The notes under the pieces are model-generated. The model saw only the letters and a program-made list of their open reading frames with translations, ran no database searches and was not told where the DNA came from. Source: Epiperipatus broadwayi (taxonomy: Eukaryota; Onychophora; Udeonychophora; Euonychophora; Peripatidae). Taken from it: a stretch of 64,000 nucleotides of DNA. Location: positions 2,693,001 to 2,757,000 of the forward strand of contig JAQFVV010012545.1 of assembly GCA_028023455.1 (NCBI GenBank), given 5' to 3'. A program made the position numbers and the translations under genes. Every line of letters starts with the position of its first letter. Position 1 is the stretch's first letter. Positions 35,315 to 46,522 of this stretch are shown here, piece after piece.

Positions 35315-37676
35315 AAGTACTCGGTATGGACCCGATGCTATGTTGAAATTTAGACATTATGAAAAATTATGTCTAAAACTGGCTAAAGTAGAAAATCATT
35401 TAACTTTCTTATGTAAATGTAAATCAGAAGGGATTATTCCTAAGGGTTTGCAGTTAAAACCTCCTATTTCCTCCAAGAGAGCTGAGAAAATTATTCAGAG
35501 AGCAAATGAGGCCTTATTGAGAGAAAGTATAAAGGTTCAGCGGTTTACCAAGTATCAAACATTGCGATCTATTAGAAGTGTGGAATCGTTACTACAAAAC
35601 AAAGTTACAGATGAAGATTTCTCAAGAATTTGTCAAGCAGTGAACAGATCATATTGTAAGTTACATGGGAGGATAAAAGACCTTCAGAAGAAGAAGCTTG
35701 TCAATCTACATGGGCAAGTCAAAAGTAATACTGCAACTAGTCTATCCTCATCATCAGTGAAAAATCTTAGTTCTAAACAACTTACCGATTGTGAATTAGC
35801 AGTTCTTGGAAAAGGTTTGAATTTCACCATTACACCATCTACTGTACCACTATTGGATATAATGGCCGCCACTGATGAGGTGACCCAAAATTTGAATCTA
35901 GAGGAAGCAGCAGAGTTACGCTGGAGAGTAAAAAGAACACTGGAAAGACATCAAGTGCACAAGCAGAAGTCAAACATTTCATGTGATGAGAGGAAAGCTA
36001 TTAAATCTCTCAAACAGGATACATCTATAATCATTCTTCCTGCTGACAAAGGTAACACTACAGTTGTAATGGATAAAACTGATTATGATAACAAAATACA
36101 AGGCCTTCTCACAGCAGGCCAATACAAAAAGATAGCAAAAAATCCAATTCCAAATACAGAGGTAAAACTACAAGCATTACTCCGGAAGCATCACAGGTAT
36201 TTCAGTGATTCAGAAAAAAGAAAATTAACTTTGTATTTCAGCAAGATTCCTCACCTGTATGGACTGCCGAAAATTCATAAAGACAATGTTCCATTAAGAC
36301 CTATTGTTAGTTCTAGAAATTCACCCTGTTAAAATTTGTCAAGATTTCTTCTCGAAGTTCTTAGTCCATTGGCATATAGGACATCATCTTTCATCAGGGA
36401 TTCTAAGCACTTTGTGGAATTAGTCAGGAACATGAAAATGGATAGAACTGACATATTGGTAAGCTTTGATGTGGAAAGTCTGTTTACAAATGTACCATGT
36501 GATGAAGCATTGTCTATTGTAAGGAAAAGGTTAAATGATGATAATAGTCTACAAACTAGAACAGCTCTACCTATTGATAGTATAATGGAATTATTAACAT
36601 TCTGTGTAACAACAACATACTTTCAATATAACTCAGAATTCTTCCAACAAAATCAAGGGATGGCCATGGGATCATCACTGTCACCCTTGCTCAGCAACAT
36701 TTACATGGAAGAACTTGAAGCCACAGCCATAAATACTACTCCATGTCCACCTAAAGTGTGGCTTCGATATGTTGATGATACATTTGTGGTATGGCCACAT
36801 GGCAAGGAAAAATTACAGTCTTTCTGGATGCACATTAACAACATATCTCCTACAATTAAATTCATGATGGAATCAGAACAAGAATAAAAATTGGCATTCT
36901 TGGATGTTCTTGTGACAAGACTTCCTCAGGGCAAAGTAAAAACAACAGTGTATAGGAAACCAACACACACTGTCAAATATTTGGCATATACATCCAATCA
37001 TACAAGAAGCACTAAACAAGGAATTGTACTATCATTATGGAACAGAGCAAAGAAGGTTTGTTCAGAAACCAGTGATTTGGAAAAAGAAAAGATTCACATA
37101 GAACAAATGCTTATGAAGAATGGTTATCCATCAGCAGTCATCAGAAAAACCTTCAATAGACAACACAAAGAGACACCAAAAGAGAAAACAGTTATTGGTA
37201 CGGTAGTGTATCCATACATACCAGGAATGGCAGACAAACTAAAGAAAATCTGCAGTCAATATAATATTAGAACTGCTTTCCAAAGCCATACCACACTTCG
37301 AGGAATGCTTACTTCTACTAAGCCTAAACTGGAAATGTTGAAGAACAAAAACTGCATCTATGAAATACCATGTGAATGTGGAAGGAAATACATTGGTGAG
37401 ACCTGTCGCCCGGTTGAACAACGATTGAAGGAACACAAATTAATGGTTAAAAGAGAAAAAACAGATGTGTCTACCATAGCAGATCATGTATGTACTAATG
37501 ACCACATGCTTAAGTGGGAAAATACAAAGATATTGGATAAAGAGGAAAAAATGCATAGAAGAAAATTCAAGGAAGCTGCTCATATGACAATGGTAAATAA
37601 TCCTATAAGTCAACCCAGTGTGGCAATACACAATGTATGGAAGCCTCTAATTAATCTTGCTCTTAGGAAAAAGTAA
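35247..37676 (+). pseudogene. Penelope-like element polyprotein (reverse transcriptase plus GIY-YIG endonuclease), two internal stops
   Basis: One frame of 809 codons read through two TAA stops (36330-36332 and 36885-36887), both at positions where the inverted copy has CAA. N-terminal about 240 residues are helical and lysine-rich. The reverse transcriptase follows: LPADKGNTTVVMDKTDYD near residue 265, LYGLPKIHK...PLRPIVSS near 335, LVSFDVESLFTNVP, QGMAMGSSLSPLLSN, WLRYVDDTFVVW, and LAFLDVLVTR. The C terminus has the GIY-YIG nuclease: IYEIPCECGRKYIGETCRP and VEQRLKEHK. In life the protein copies element RNA at a nicked genomic target. Two nonsense changes make this copy non-autonomous. It lies antisense to the STRA6-like gene, in its intron between 42.5 and 32.0 kb. 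Confidence 0.92.
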
Positions 37677-37708
37677 AAATAAAAATAATTAGACTTGTTA
37701 AAAAAAAA

Positions 37709-38112
37709 TTGAAGGACTCAGGAGGATTTGAACCAACCCTCATATATAAATATATCAAATTTCTACTATATGTTGCCTTTGACAGAATAGCTCAGTTGGT
37801 AGAGCATTTGCCTTAAATTCAATATACAAGAATCTAAAGGTGCGAGTTCAACTTCTAAGCGAATATTGTCACTGTGCATATAGGCCAGCAACACCTGAAG
37901 AAGAGTGGAGAATAATACTACTCGAAACATTGTGTAATTACTAACCTGTCTTGTCTATTTGTGTGTTATTACTAACAAGTTGTTTGTATTTGAAAAGTTT
38001 AAATAAAGTTTAAAATTTTCTATACATTCAACATTCACTCATAAATGATGGAAATAGTCCAACATATCACATCTTATAATATACCATCATTACAAACCTT
38101 CAGACAAATATT
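37709..38112 (+). repeat. Penelope 3' pLTR (404 bp)
   Basis: Second copy of the 404-bp repeat, starting TTGAAGGACTCAGGAGG and ending CAGACAAATA. It includes the tRNA-like segment with TAGCTCAGTTGGTAGAGC, closer to a canonical A box than in the 5' copy, and GGTGCGAGTTCAACTTC. Confidence 0.88.
37888..37944 (+). ncRNA. Decayed hammerhead ribozyme in Penelope 3' pLTR
   Basis: CTGAAGA, stem II GAGTGG-loop-CTACTC, GAA, then ACATT. The cleavage triplet would be AUU, which fits the NUH rule, but the second pair of helix III is lost (C against A). Stem I CAC/GTG plus GCAA/TTAC is partly kept. Here the ancestral CG has become CA, the other product of CpG deamination compared with the 5' pLTR. Confidence 0.6.
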
Positions 38113-41100
38113 AAATAGATACCAACTCAATTTTTAATGAACAGCAATCTATTTCCAGTAATCCCTTCAAGCCTACATTAGCCACCATTGTATGCCTAGA
38201 TTGCAATATCAACAAGCATAAACTGAAAGAGGCCTGGCATATCACTGAGAGATAAGAACACAATTAACAAGAAAGACTTTTGTATTGACCTTTCTAAAAA
38301 AATGGCCTATTTAAACTAATAATTAGCCATTAAATTATACTAATCTCTTCTCATATCCCTTTAATAAACCCTACAATATTCTTCTCTCTGTATTTGTCAT
38401 GACTGTGAGTAATGTAACTTAGTTGAAAGTGCACTAGACAAATGTCACAGATTTTAAGCTTTCCTCAAATATATATTTTTCAATTACACACATGCACATA
38501 TTATATCTGACTGAAAATGAATTATATACATATAGTGAAGAATTAAATAGGAAATGAGCTGTGCTGTTTAACTTAAACTGGTTTTATGGGTCAGTTTTTG
38601 ATTGAATTAATTATATATCAATTTTGAAATGAAAAAACTATATGTTTAATGAAAGGTATTGAGTGTTAAAGCAAAGATAATTTTAATGACCAATGGTTAC
38701 AGTGGTATAGATAAGGTAATTATTACATTCTACGTGGCTGCATATATATCAGGATGTGTGCGATTTAATATCTAATTTTAATTTTATCTATTTTGTTGTA
38801 GACATGTGATTGGATGTTGGGCTGAAGCAAAAATGACATTAAAGAACAAAAGAATGAATAGAATAAAAATGCTTGGAAAAAGTCGATCTTCTATGCTACT
38901 AATGAGTGTTATGAATGAGACTGAGTGGGACTTGTTAGAGATTTAAGACGACACTGTAGACTTGATTTTTGTTGTCAGTTAAATGCAAAAAAGCCTTTCA
39001 TGAACCAAATAATGACATATATTGCATTTAATTACTTGGTCAAGGAATTTGACATAAGACAAGTTTATGACACTTTTTGAAGTTAGTTAGTTGTTGATAA
39101 AAGTTTATATTCTATAGCTTCTATATGATGGAATGACGGTAAATGTTATGACTTCAGATGTTCAAGTATGAGACATTTGAAATGATTACTTACAATAAAC
39201 AAGGAAATATACCAGCTCTTCTTTGTTTTTGATTTTTATGACACCGGTCTCTGTAATTGTTTATAGATTAATCAATGAATCTGAGATTAAGATGCAATAC
39301 AGGTTTGCTAATGAAATTTTTAAATTGAATTGATATAAAAGCAAAAACAAGAGCTTCAATTTTTTGGTTTTTTGAATTATGGTATACTGATGATTGTGAT
39401 ATTTTTTGTCAAATTCAAAAGCAATCTACAGAATGTACTTAATATCCTGAATCCAATACATAAATGACTTTGTTTTAAGAATTAATGTAAAAAAAATAAT
39501 TTGCCTGTAGAAAAATAATTAACACATTTAATCTTGTGAATAGCTATCGACTTGAGAATGTGAACCAATTTTTAGAGAAAAGTTGGACTTAAATATCATG
39601 TTGCTGCTGTTTTTCAACCAGGTTAAAGATAGGATATTTCATTGCTGTAATAGTTGTTGTAATTAAACTAGCTGAATATAGAGCTGTTACTTAACATATG
39701 TTATTATATTGAAGTAAAACTTGAATCCCTCAATGATGTAGCATAAAGGTGTTAGAAATATTTCAATGAAGTATCCTCCATAAAATTCTTATGGTGGCAA
39801 ATCATAAAATTAATCATATGTTCTTCAACTTGTTGGATGCTCACTATTATAAAATCATCATTGAATTGGACATATAAAATGAATGAACAATATAAGAGTT
39901 CCCAAAAATATTTTATTGTTAACTTAAGCATACTTTATAAGAGAAACACCTATTCCATTCAAAGACATTGTAACAAAGTGCAATCTTGATACATTTTATT
40001 GGGAAATATGATCAGTAATAGTTGCATTAGATGTAGTGTTGAAGTATTTAAAAAAAAAAATTGCTGCATAAAAATTAAAATATAGTATTGCAAAATATCA
40101 AATAAATTAATCCATCAGGTTTAACATGTGAGTGTATTTGTAATTCATAAATTGCTTTGTGTAGGCATTATGAACTTACCTCTAATGTAAAATTTATCTA
40201 TTTTTTGTCTTATGATTGGAATTGCCATTCTCATTATAAGTAGCTACTATTTGATGGCCAAACTACATTGGTAGATGTTTCTTCAATAATGATCAAGTTT
40301 GAAAACATTTTAGATAATGAATAAAGTTTATTTAGAGGTTTATATCATTGCTTTTAACAACAATAACAAAAAAAAAAGATAAATGGTTTAAATTAGTTGT
40401 TTCAGATTTTATATCTCCACGTTATGTATAATCATTTGCTTAATATTACACTTTGTTTTATAGTAATGCTATCATTTATTTTTATAGCTCTTAATACAAA
40501 GTTTGCACACAGCATTAAAGATTTATGATGCAATAATAATGTCTTTGCCAACCAGGTATAAAACCTGGATTTGAATATATTCTGATGTTAAAATTTTTGT
40601 TTATTTATCTGGTTCACAGTCAATACAGATAACCATCTAATACTGTTATGTAAATAATTAACTAACTTAGAGAAGAGTTGGATTTGGAGTAGAATATTTA
40701 AAAGCTGTTTTAACAGCACTTACTTTTATAACTAACCTACACTCACAGTGATTAGAATGAAGTTATTTTAAATATTATTTTTTAAACATCTTTGTGTCTG
40801 GAAATTCATATTTTAATATGGTTAGTCACCATTTCTTTATTATTTTATGAGAAATGTTTTGTGCTGTTACTAATAAATAAATTCTATCGTTTTTGGTACC
40901 TCATTTTTTAATAATTATATCAAGATATTTTTATTCCACTGCAACATCATTTCATTTATGATGATTTTATTCATAATTTTTTATATTTACTTTTCTGATT
41001 CTTATGAACATTTTCTTTGTCAATATTTTCATGTCACAATTCATTTAATGTTTTCAAATAGTTTGAAGTTTCAGATTTATCCTTTCCCTAGATTTGTTAA

Positions 41101-41755
41101 AGATGCCATTTCTTTGATTTTTTTCTCTGCATTTTTTCATAATTTGCCAAAAGTAGATAAAAAATAATACTTTCTCAAAAAATTCCAAAAAGTAAAAATC
41201 CTAAGCCATCAAAAATTTATAAACTATAAACATTACATTAGCACAAAACTTCTTGTAAGAAACTGGCATAAATGAATTATAAGTAAAGACCAATTAAACA
41301 TATACTGTATTGCCACAATAAATTGAATTCTAATTTTCTCATTAATTTAACTAATATCATTGAATCACTTAAATTGATCAATTTTCTAATTTACATTCTC
41401 CATGACATCTGCATATCTATTAACTTGCTATGTTTCTTTTTCTTCAACAATGTTTACTATAAAAACGTTTTGTAGTCATGCATTTACTATGAGATTTCAT
41501 TTTAAAATATTGTTTTTAATTAGATTATAGCATTGCTACGGATGTGCATTAAAAATATTGTATATTCAGTTGTTTACAGCAAGTCCTGTGACGTTTGAGC
41601 AATGAATGAAAGAATGGAAACAAAAATTTCATTTGCTTGACTAGACGGAGATTTAATTTTTACTTTCCTCAGCTAGAAATTGATGTATAAACATTTATCA
41701 TCTGAAGTGCATTACTATATTAAAATACACAAGACAAATATATTGTACCGGCACG
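38113..41755. other. Intronic AT-rich stretch, no supported gene
   Basis: No coding frame longer than 70 codons. About 38760-40700 reads as heavily decayed sequence of moderate complexity that may be an old insertion, but no motif could be assigned. Confidence 0.45.
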
Positions 41756-41950
41756 AACCCCCTCTTTTTTTTTTATAGTTTGGGGGTTTTCACCCCCCTC
41801 CAACATTTTATATTTTAAAGGTTGGGGGGGGACCGCCCGCAAGGAGGGGTTTTTCCCCCCCCTCACTCCCCCCTGGGAAAAAAAAGAAAAAAAAAAAAAG
41901 GAGGGAAAAAAAAAAAAGGGGGGGGGGGGAGAGGGGGGGGGGGGAAAAAA
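41756..41950. other. Homopolymer-rich block, probable sequence artefact
   Basis: Long runs of C, T, A and G (for example 41820-41940) unlike neighbouring DNA. It resembles the block inside the group B site at 22.1-22.2 kb and directly precedes a group B element here. Likely a poorly resolved hairpin or read-error consensus. Confidence 0.6.
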
Positions 41951-41956
41951 AATATG

Positions 41957-42124
41957 TAAACTGTTAAACCACTAAACATCACATGATCACCATTTGTTAT
42001 GCTTGCTCATAACTGTTATTAAAACAGGCAAAACTCTCCATACAGTAGTGCCACTCAGTGCAGTGCTCTCAGATCCAAGGCTCCTCACTGAGTGGCATTA
42101 CTTTTCCTGTTTTAAACTGTTAAA
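41957..42124 (+). mobile_element. Group B element with target duplication, ribozyme core deleted
   Basis: TAAACTGTTAAA flanks both sides (41957-41968 and 42113-42124). The element begins CCACTAAACATCACATG, contains GGCAAAACTCTCCATACAG and GGCTCCTCACTGA, and then jumps to GTGGCATTACTTTTCCTG. The hammerhead beyond the first bases of its core is missing. It shows that a ribozyme-less form was inserted, or that the core was lost afterwards. Confidence 0.82.
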
Positions 42125-42451
42125 AAAGAAAAGTTCTACAAAAGAATAATTATTGGTTCATCATCTGGTAATAAAATAATCAACATATTATCATTTGCAA
42201 AAGATGTTCAAATATGGAAATGACAAAAACCAACATGCAAGTTCTTAGAATTTAGCTCCCAAGTTAATCGCTTTGTATCTTTACTAAAACGTGCAGATTA
42301 TCAAATAATAATAGATATTAATCATATTTTTAATGATTTTAACCTTTTTTTTTTACTGAAATTAAAATAATATTTCCATCTCCCATACTTCATTCCAAAC
42401 ATATATATGCACAAATACACACAGAAGCTATATAAAATTAAAAGTACTTAC

Positions 42452-42518
42452 AGCTATAAAAGTAAATAGTATAAAAAAGTTACACCGGGAAAAAAATTCA
42501 ACGTAGTCTTTATCACAT
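42452..42518 (-). CDS. STRA6-like membrane transporter, exon 1 of those seen
   Basis: A 67-nt internal exon on the minus strand. The acceptor is a T-rich tract ending TTTAG at 42519 and the donor GTAAGTAC starts at 42451. Its first base is the last base of a codon begun further upstream. It then reads CDKDYVEFFSRC followed by NFFILFTFIA, the start of a hydrophobic helix continued in the 31.9-kb exon. The polar, cysteine-containing lead-in before the first membrane helix is consistent with the extracellular N terminus of STRA6. No exon upstream of it was identified between 42.5 and 64 kb, so the true start of the protein is missing. Confidence 0.68.
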
Positions 42519-42667
42519 CTAAAAAAAAAACACATTCACATCATGTTAAATGTATAAATAGTAAAACTGGGGTTTCTTATTTAAACATAATTTTATATTT
42601 TGCTTAAATATTTAATATATGAATTTTTTCCCCCTACAGTACAGGCTTTTTCATACCTGCACTGCTA

Positions 42668-42905
42668 TATGTAATATATAGTGGGTTTGAACTCAGACTT
42701 TCACATGACTCTCAACCATTCATGCTATCTCAATACCGATTGTATATATGGGTGGAGTGAGTGCTGGTTTAGCATGAAATACGAATATTGGTGATTATTG
42801 ATCTTTTCAACGTGTGTGTGATCAAGTATATCAGTTGTATGAGATAGCATGGATGGTTGAGGATCATGTGAAAGTCTGAGTTCAAACTCCCTATATATTA
42901 AATAT
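42668..42905. mobile_element. Group C hammerhead/tRNA-like chimeric SINE, inverted pair
   Basis: The right part in plus orientation has a hammerhead remnant (42756-42793) followed by a tRNA-like module ending GTCTGAGTTCAAACTCC (B box at 42874-42890). The left part, 42678-42735, is the same tRNA-like module inverted (GGGTTTGAACTCAGAC...GCTATCTCA). The ribozyme remnant keeps stem II GTGC-TGGTTTA-GCAT and GAAAT, but the CTGATGA core is partly deleted (GGAGTGA). Compared with the 46.4-kb copy it shows the family order: hammerhead first, tRNA-like promoter second. Confidence 0.68.
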
Positions 42906-43671
42906 TTAAAGTAAATCAAAAAATTAAGTACTAAAACTTATATAAAATGTGAATATGTGTATGTAGATTAACTGTCCTGCCAAAAGGTGGGTTGAGAATA
43001 ATAGCTTACAGGTTATTATGACTATGTTATAATACTTATCACTATTGGTAGTAGCTCCTTATTGCCTTCCATAACAATGTACTATATGCCATGCCAATGC
43101 TGTGAGATTTTATTTTCATTGTCTTTATTTATTAATGTTGTTTTATATATTACAACATTAATTATTATATAAAATAACGTTGTAATTAATTTAATCTTTT
43201 CTGGCATCTAACATTTTTAAGTAATTAAGATAAATTTTTTCAATAACTTCAATAACAGAAAAAGAAAAAAAAATTTACCATAATGTACGTTTTTGAAAAT
43301 AAAAATGCATGTTATCTGCAATGTTTGTTTAAATAAAAGTTAAAATGTAATAATATATTTATTTATAAAAATCAATCCATCAACAAGAATTAAAAAAAAA
43401 GAAAACGAAAAGAGAGCAGTTTTTATAAATACCATATTATAATTGTAACTGCTATAAAAATTAGTCATCGAAATATTTTATAGACTTTGCAGTTTATTGT
43501 CCAAAGTTTCAGTAATGATATTTAGTTTTCAAAGTGGATGAAACATAGATTTGTAAAAAAAAGAATAGAATTTAAAATAAATTTCAGTATTAAAGTACAT
43601 ATAAATATAATTTGTACACCTTACTTCAAATAGTTTATGGCAAAATTTTATTATATATATACACACAGTCT

Positions 43672-43707
43672 GACATTTCAATTGTCATGCGGTCTTCATC
43701 AGAGCTA
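43672..43707 (-). ncRNA. Decayed hammerhead-like motif (group D type)
   Basis: The minus strand reads GCTCTGATGAAGACC, then CATGACAATT, then GAAATGTC and AGAC. Core CTGATGA, GAA and a GUC triplet are all present. GAAATGTC looks like a deaminated form of the common GAAACGTC. Stem I is only two clear pairs and stem II is weak, so activity is doubtful. It is followed on the minus strand by an AT-rich tail. Confidence 0.5.
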
Positions 43708-44589
43708 TAATGTAATAATAAATAAAATAAAATAAATAATATAATAAATACATATGTGTAATTTAAAAATAAAAATAAGTAATGCAAAATAAAATAAATG
43801 TAATAAATTAAAAGCACAAGTAGTGCTTGGGCATTATAACAGAATATCCATCCCAAAGATACTGAATAAAAACACAATGTGTTATTTAAGAATAACATTT
43901 GAATCATTTCAGCAAACAAACAGAAATTTATGAATTAATAGTATCTAGACATAATTTTGATTTGTTAAACATCTTGATTTTATTACTATTGACCATGATA
44001 TTCCTTAAGTTTTCAATTAAGACATCACAAAAAATATAAGAGCTCAAGCATTATCTAGCGATCATAAAACATCTAATAAATCAGTAAAAAAGAAGATAAA
44101 AAATCCTAATAATTGTAAGCTCACTATTAAAAACTAGATAAGAATAACCAGAGTTGAAACATAGTGTAATAGTAACCATACTTGACTTTTTTTGGGAGAA
44201 GATGGTACTTAACCAAAATTATTGTCAATAGTAAAGTAAGGTAATAAATACATTTAACTACTTTTGTATGAAATTTGAACACCTTAATGGAAGATTCAAT
44301 TATTAATATTTATTTAGTTTGTATTAAGTTTTTTTTAAAATTACAAACTGCAAATTGATCTTAGAACCTTTAGCTCTGAATCTTCCATTTTATATTCATC
44401 ACATGAGAAGCCATGTGTGATGCCTTAGCATTGAAACTGGCAAAGTTTATATGTAATCCAGAGACTTTTAGCATTTAAATTTATAACAATACTGTTGCAG
44501 TAAACCAATCAAGATAAAATATTCCTATCCATGATTTTATGTTGAAAGATTTCCTTTTTTCTAGAATGTTTTGTAGTTGTTATGTAAGA

Positions 44590-46320
44590 TTTGTTCAACA
44601 TCATCATTTTCAAATATTATTGATTTATTGCAGGATGAGGATCTCTCTCCATGTTTAATCCAGTTTAGCTGATCCTTTTTTTTTCATTTCAGGAAATCTT
44701 CATATTTCATTTATCCATCTCTCACATAGTTTTTTTTCTAGGTTTTTTACATTTTTTTCTGATCTAATTTAAAACTTCAATTATCTATCTATTATCATCT
44801 CTTCTAAAAACAGACCTATCCCAATTCCATTTCATTCTTAATTCTTTCAATGATGTCCAGTAATACCTATTTATTCTTTCAACCACATAATTCATGTTTG
44901 AACTGTTTTTCTATCATACATATTTCTATTCATTGTAGAATGGTCTGAAATATCTGAATTGCTATTGTGTTAAGGGTCTATGTATCATATATATATATAT
45001 AATTCAGTAAAGTACATCTATTAAAATTCTTCCTTTTTATACACATAAATATCATTCCTTTTAACATTATTTCTATCAAAAGTATTTCATCAAAAATAAA
45101 TTCTATAATTATTTTTATCCATTATATTTTCATTTATATTTATATCTCAGTGAGGCATTTATAGTTGCTAACTTCTTTTAATCACTAATGTTTATTTTCT
45201 TCTGAGGAAATCCATTGAACATTAATTTAGGGTTTTTTTTTTTTAGCATTTATCTTTAGTCTTACTTTCTATCTTTCACCTGATAATTCTTGTAACATTT
45301 CCTGAAGATCTGAAGCATTATTTTCAAAAGCAGCTACATCATTTGTAAAATCTAAATGACTTAAAAAAATATCCATTTAATACCCCCATCCTTCTTAGCT
45401 TCCTATTTTAATCCACAAAATATTTCATATATCCTTTTTTATATTAATATATTTTATATATCCTTTATATTAATCTTTTTATATTATTTATGAAATCTAA
45501 TCACTTCTACTCCATTTTTATAAATATTCTTCAAATATGACAATATTCTGGGTCTACATCTTGATGATCCAGATTTAATTACTATGTAATTCAATGTAGT
45601 AAAATCACATTAAATCCAATTTGTTCTTTTAGTTAGTTAAAATTCAAAGTTCATTGTGGATCAATTCTAATTACTTTGATAACGATTTTGTATAAAATTG
45701 ACAGAAGGGTGTTGGGTCTGTAATTTCTAATATTCTCATTACCACCATTTTCTTCCAATCATCTGGTGAATTTATCAGTTAATTGTCTACAGCTTCATTA
45801 ATGTTTTTTTCAATCTCTTTATCTGCTTTTTAGAAAATATCAATAACAATTCTATCACTTTCTGGAGCTGTTCTCTTCTTCATAGATCTGACTGCATATC
45901 ATATCTGCTTTTAAAAAACTTAGCAACTTCCATTCCCATATCAAGATTGTTTTATACTTTCCAGAATTTTATTCTCTTACATAGCTTACCTTAGCAATTC
46001 ATATTTTTTATACCATTATTCATTCTTTTTTTATATCATTTTACAAATTTTAGATATTTATTCCTTTTTAAAAGATCATTAAAATTTTTTTATTTTATTT
46101 CTTTTTTTCTATATACATTATTTGTGTTATTTGAAAATCTAGTGGTAAACTGCTGTTTTTTATCTTCCTAAAAATTGTCAAGATTGAACTATCTTTAGTA
46201 TTTTAAAATGATTTGCAAGATTTAATTTAAATTCGTTGGAGTATAAGATTAGGAATATGAATTGTTTAATATTGTCTTTTGTAATAAATGTTGTCTCTCT
46301 TGCTTTGTTACTTAGACTAT
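44590..46320 (-). pseudogene. RTE-type LINE fragment, longest copy
   Basis: The minus strand carries a decayed reverse transcriptase: LNFNxLKEQIGF near 45625, matching the Q-x-x-E-Q-A-G-F region of RTE elements, then DVAAFENNASDLQEMLQEL near 45330, which follows the catalytic aspartates, then a lysine-rich KLMFN segment. The 3' end is near 44590. Many stops and indels break the frame. The same family recurs in the same orientation at 30.5, 32.7, 48.2 and 51.3 kb. Confidence 0.65.
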
Positions 46321-46327
46321 TATAAAT

Positions 46328-46490
46328 ATAGGAGATTTGAACTCAGACTTTCAAGCCCCTTCACTATCCACACTATCTTATACTACTGATACACATGACC
46401 ACACATATGCAAAAAGATAAATAATCACCAATATACATATTTTGTGTTAAACCAGCACTCATCAGTTGGTCCAGACTACCATCTCCCATA
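46328..46490 (-). mobile_element. Group C hammerhead/tRNA-like chimeric SINE, single copy
   Basis: On the minus strand the hammerhead (46427-46470) is followed by a spacer and a tRNA-like module with GATAGTGTGGATAGTGA and the B-box-like GTCTGAGTTCAAATCTCC (46331-46347). It is flanked by (TA)n on one side. The fused order, ribozyme then polymerase III-like promoter, is the same as at 42.7 kb. Confidence 0.68.
46427..46470 (-). ncRNA. Type I hammerhead ribozyme, group C
   Basis: Minus strand: ACCAA, core CTGATGA, stem II GTG-CTGGTTTAA-CAC, then AAA (G12 changed to A), helix III ATATGTAT, cleavage base A, then TTGGT closing stem I with five perfect pairs. The triplet would be AUA, allowed by the NUH rule. 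The G12 change probably abolishes catalysis in this copy. Confidence 0.68.
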
Positions 46491-46491
46491 T

Positions 46492-46522
46492 ATATATATA
46501 TATATAGGTGTGTGTGTGTGTG
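46492..46522. repeat. (TA)n(TG)n microsatellite
   Basis: Alternating TA then TG dinucleotides directly beside the group C copy. Confidence 0.9.

Noticed and set aside
38760-40700. Possible decayed transposase or processed gene
   Set aside because: Translations in all frames gave no recognisable motif and many stops.
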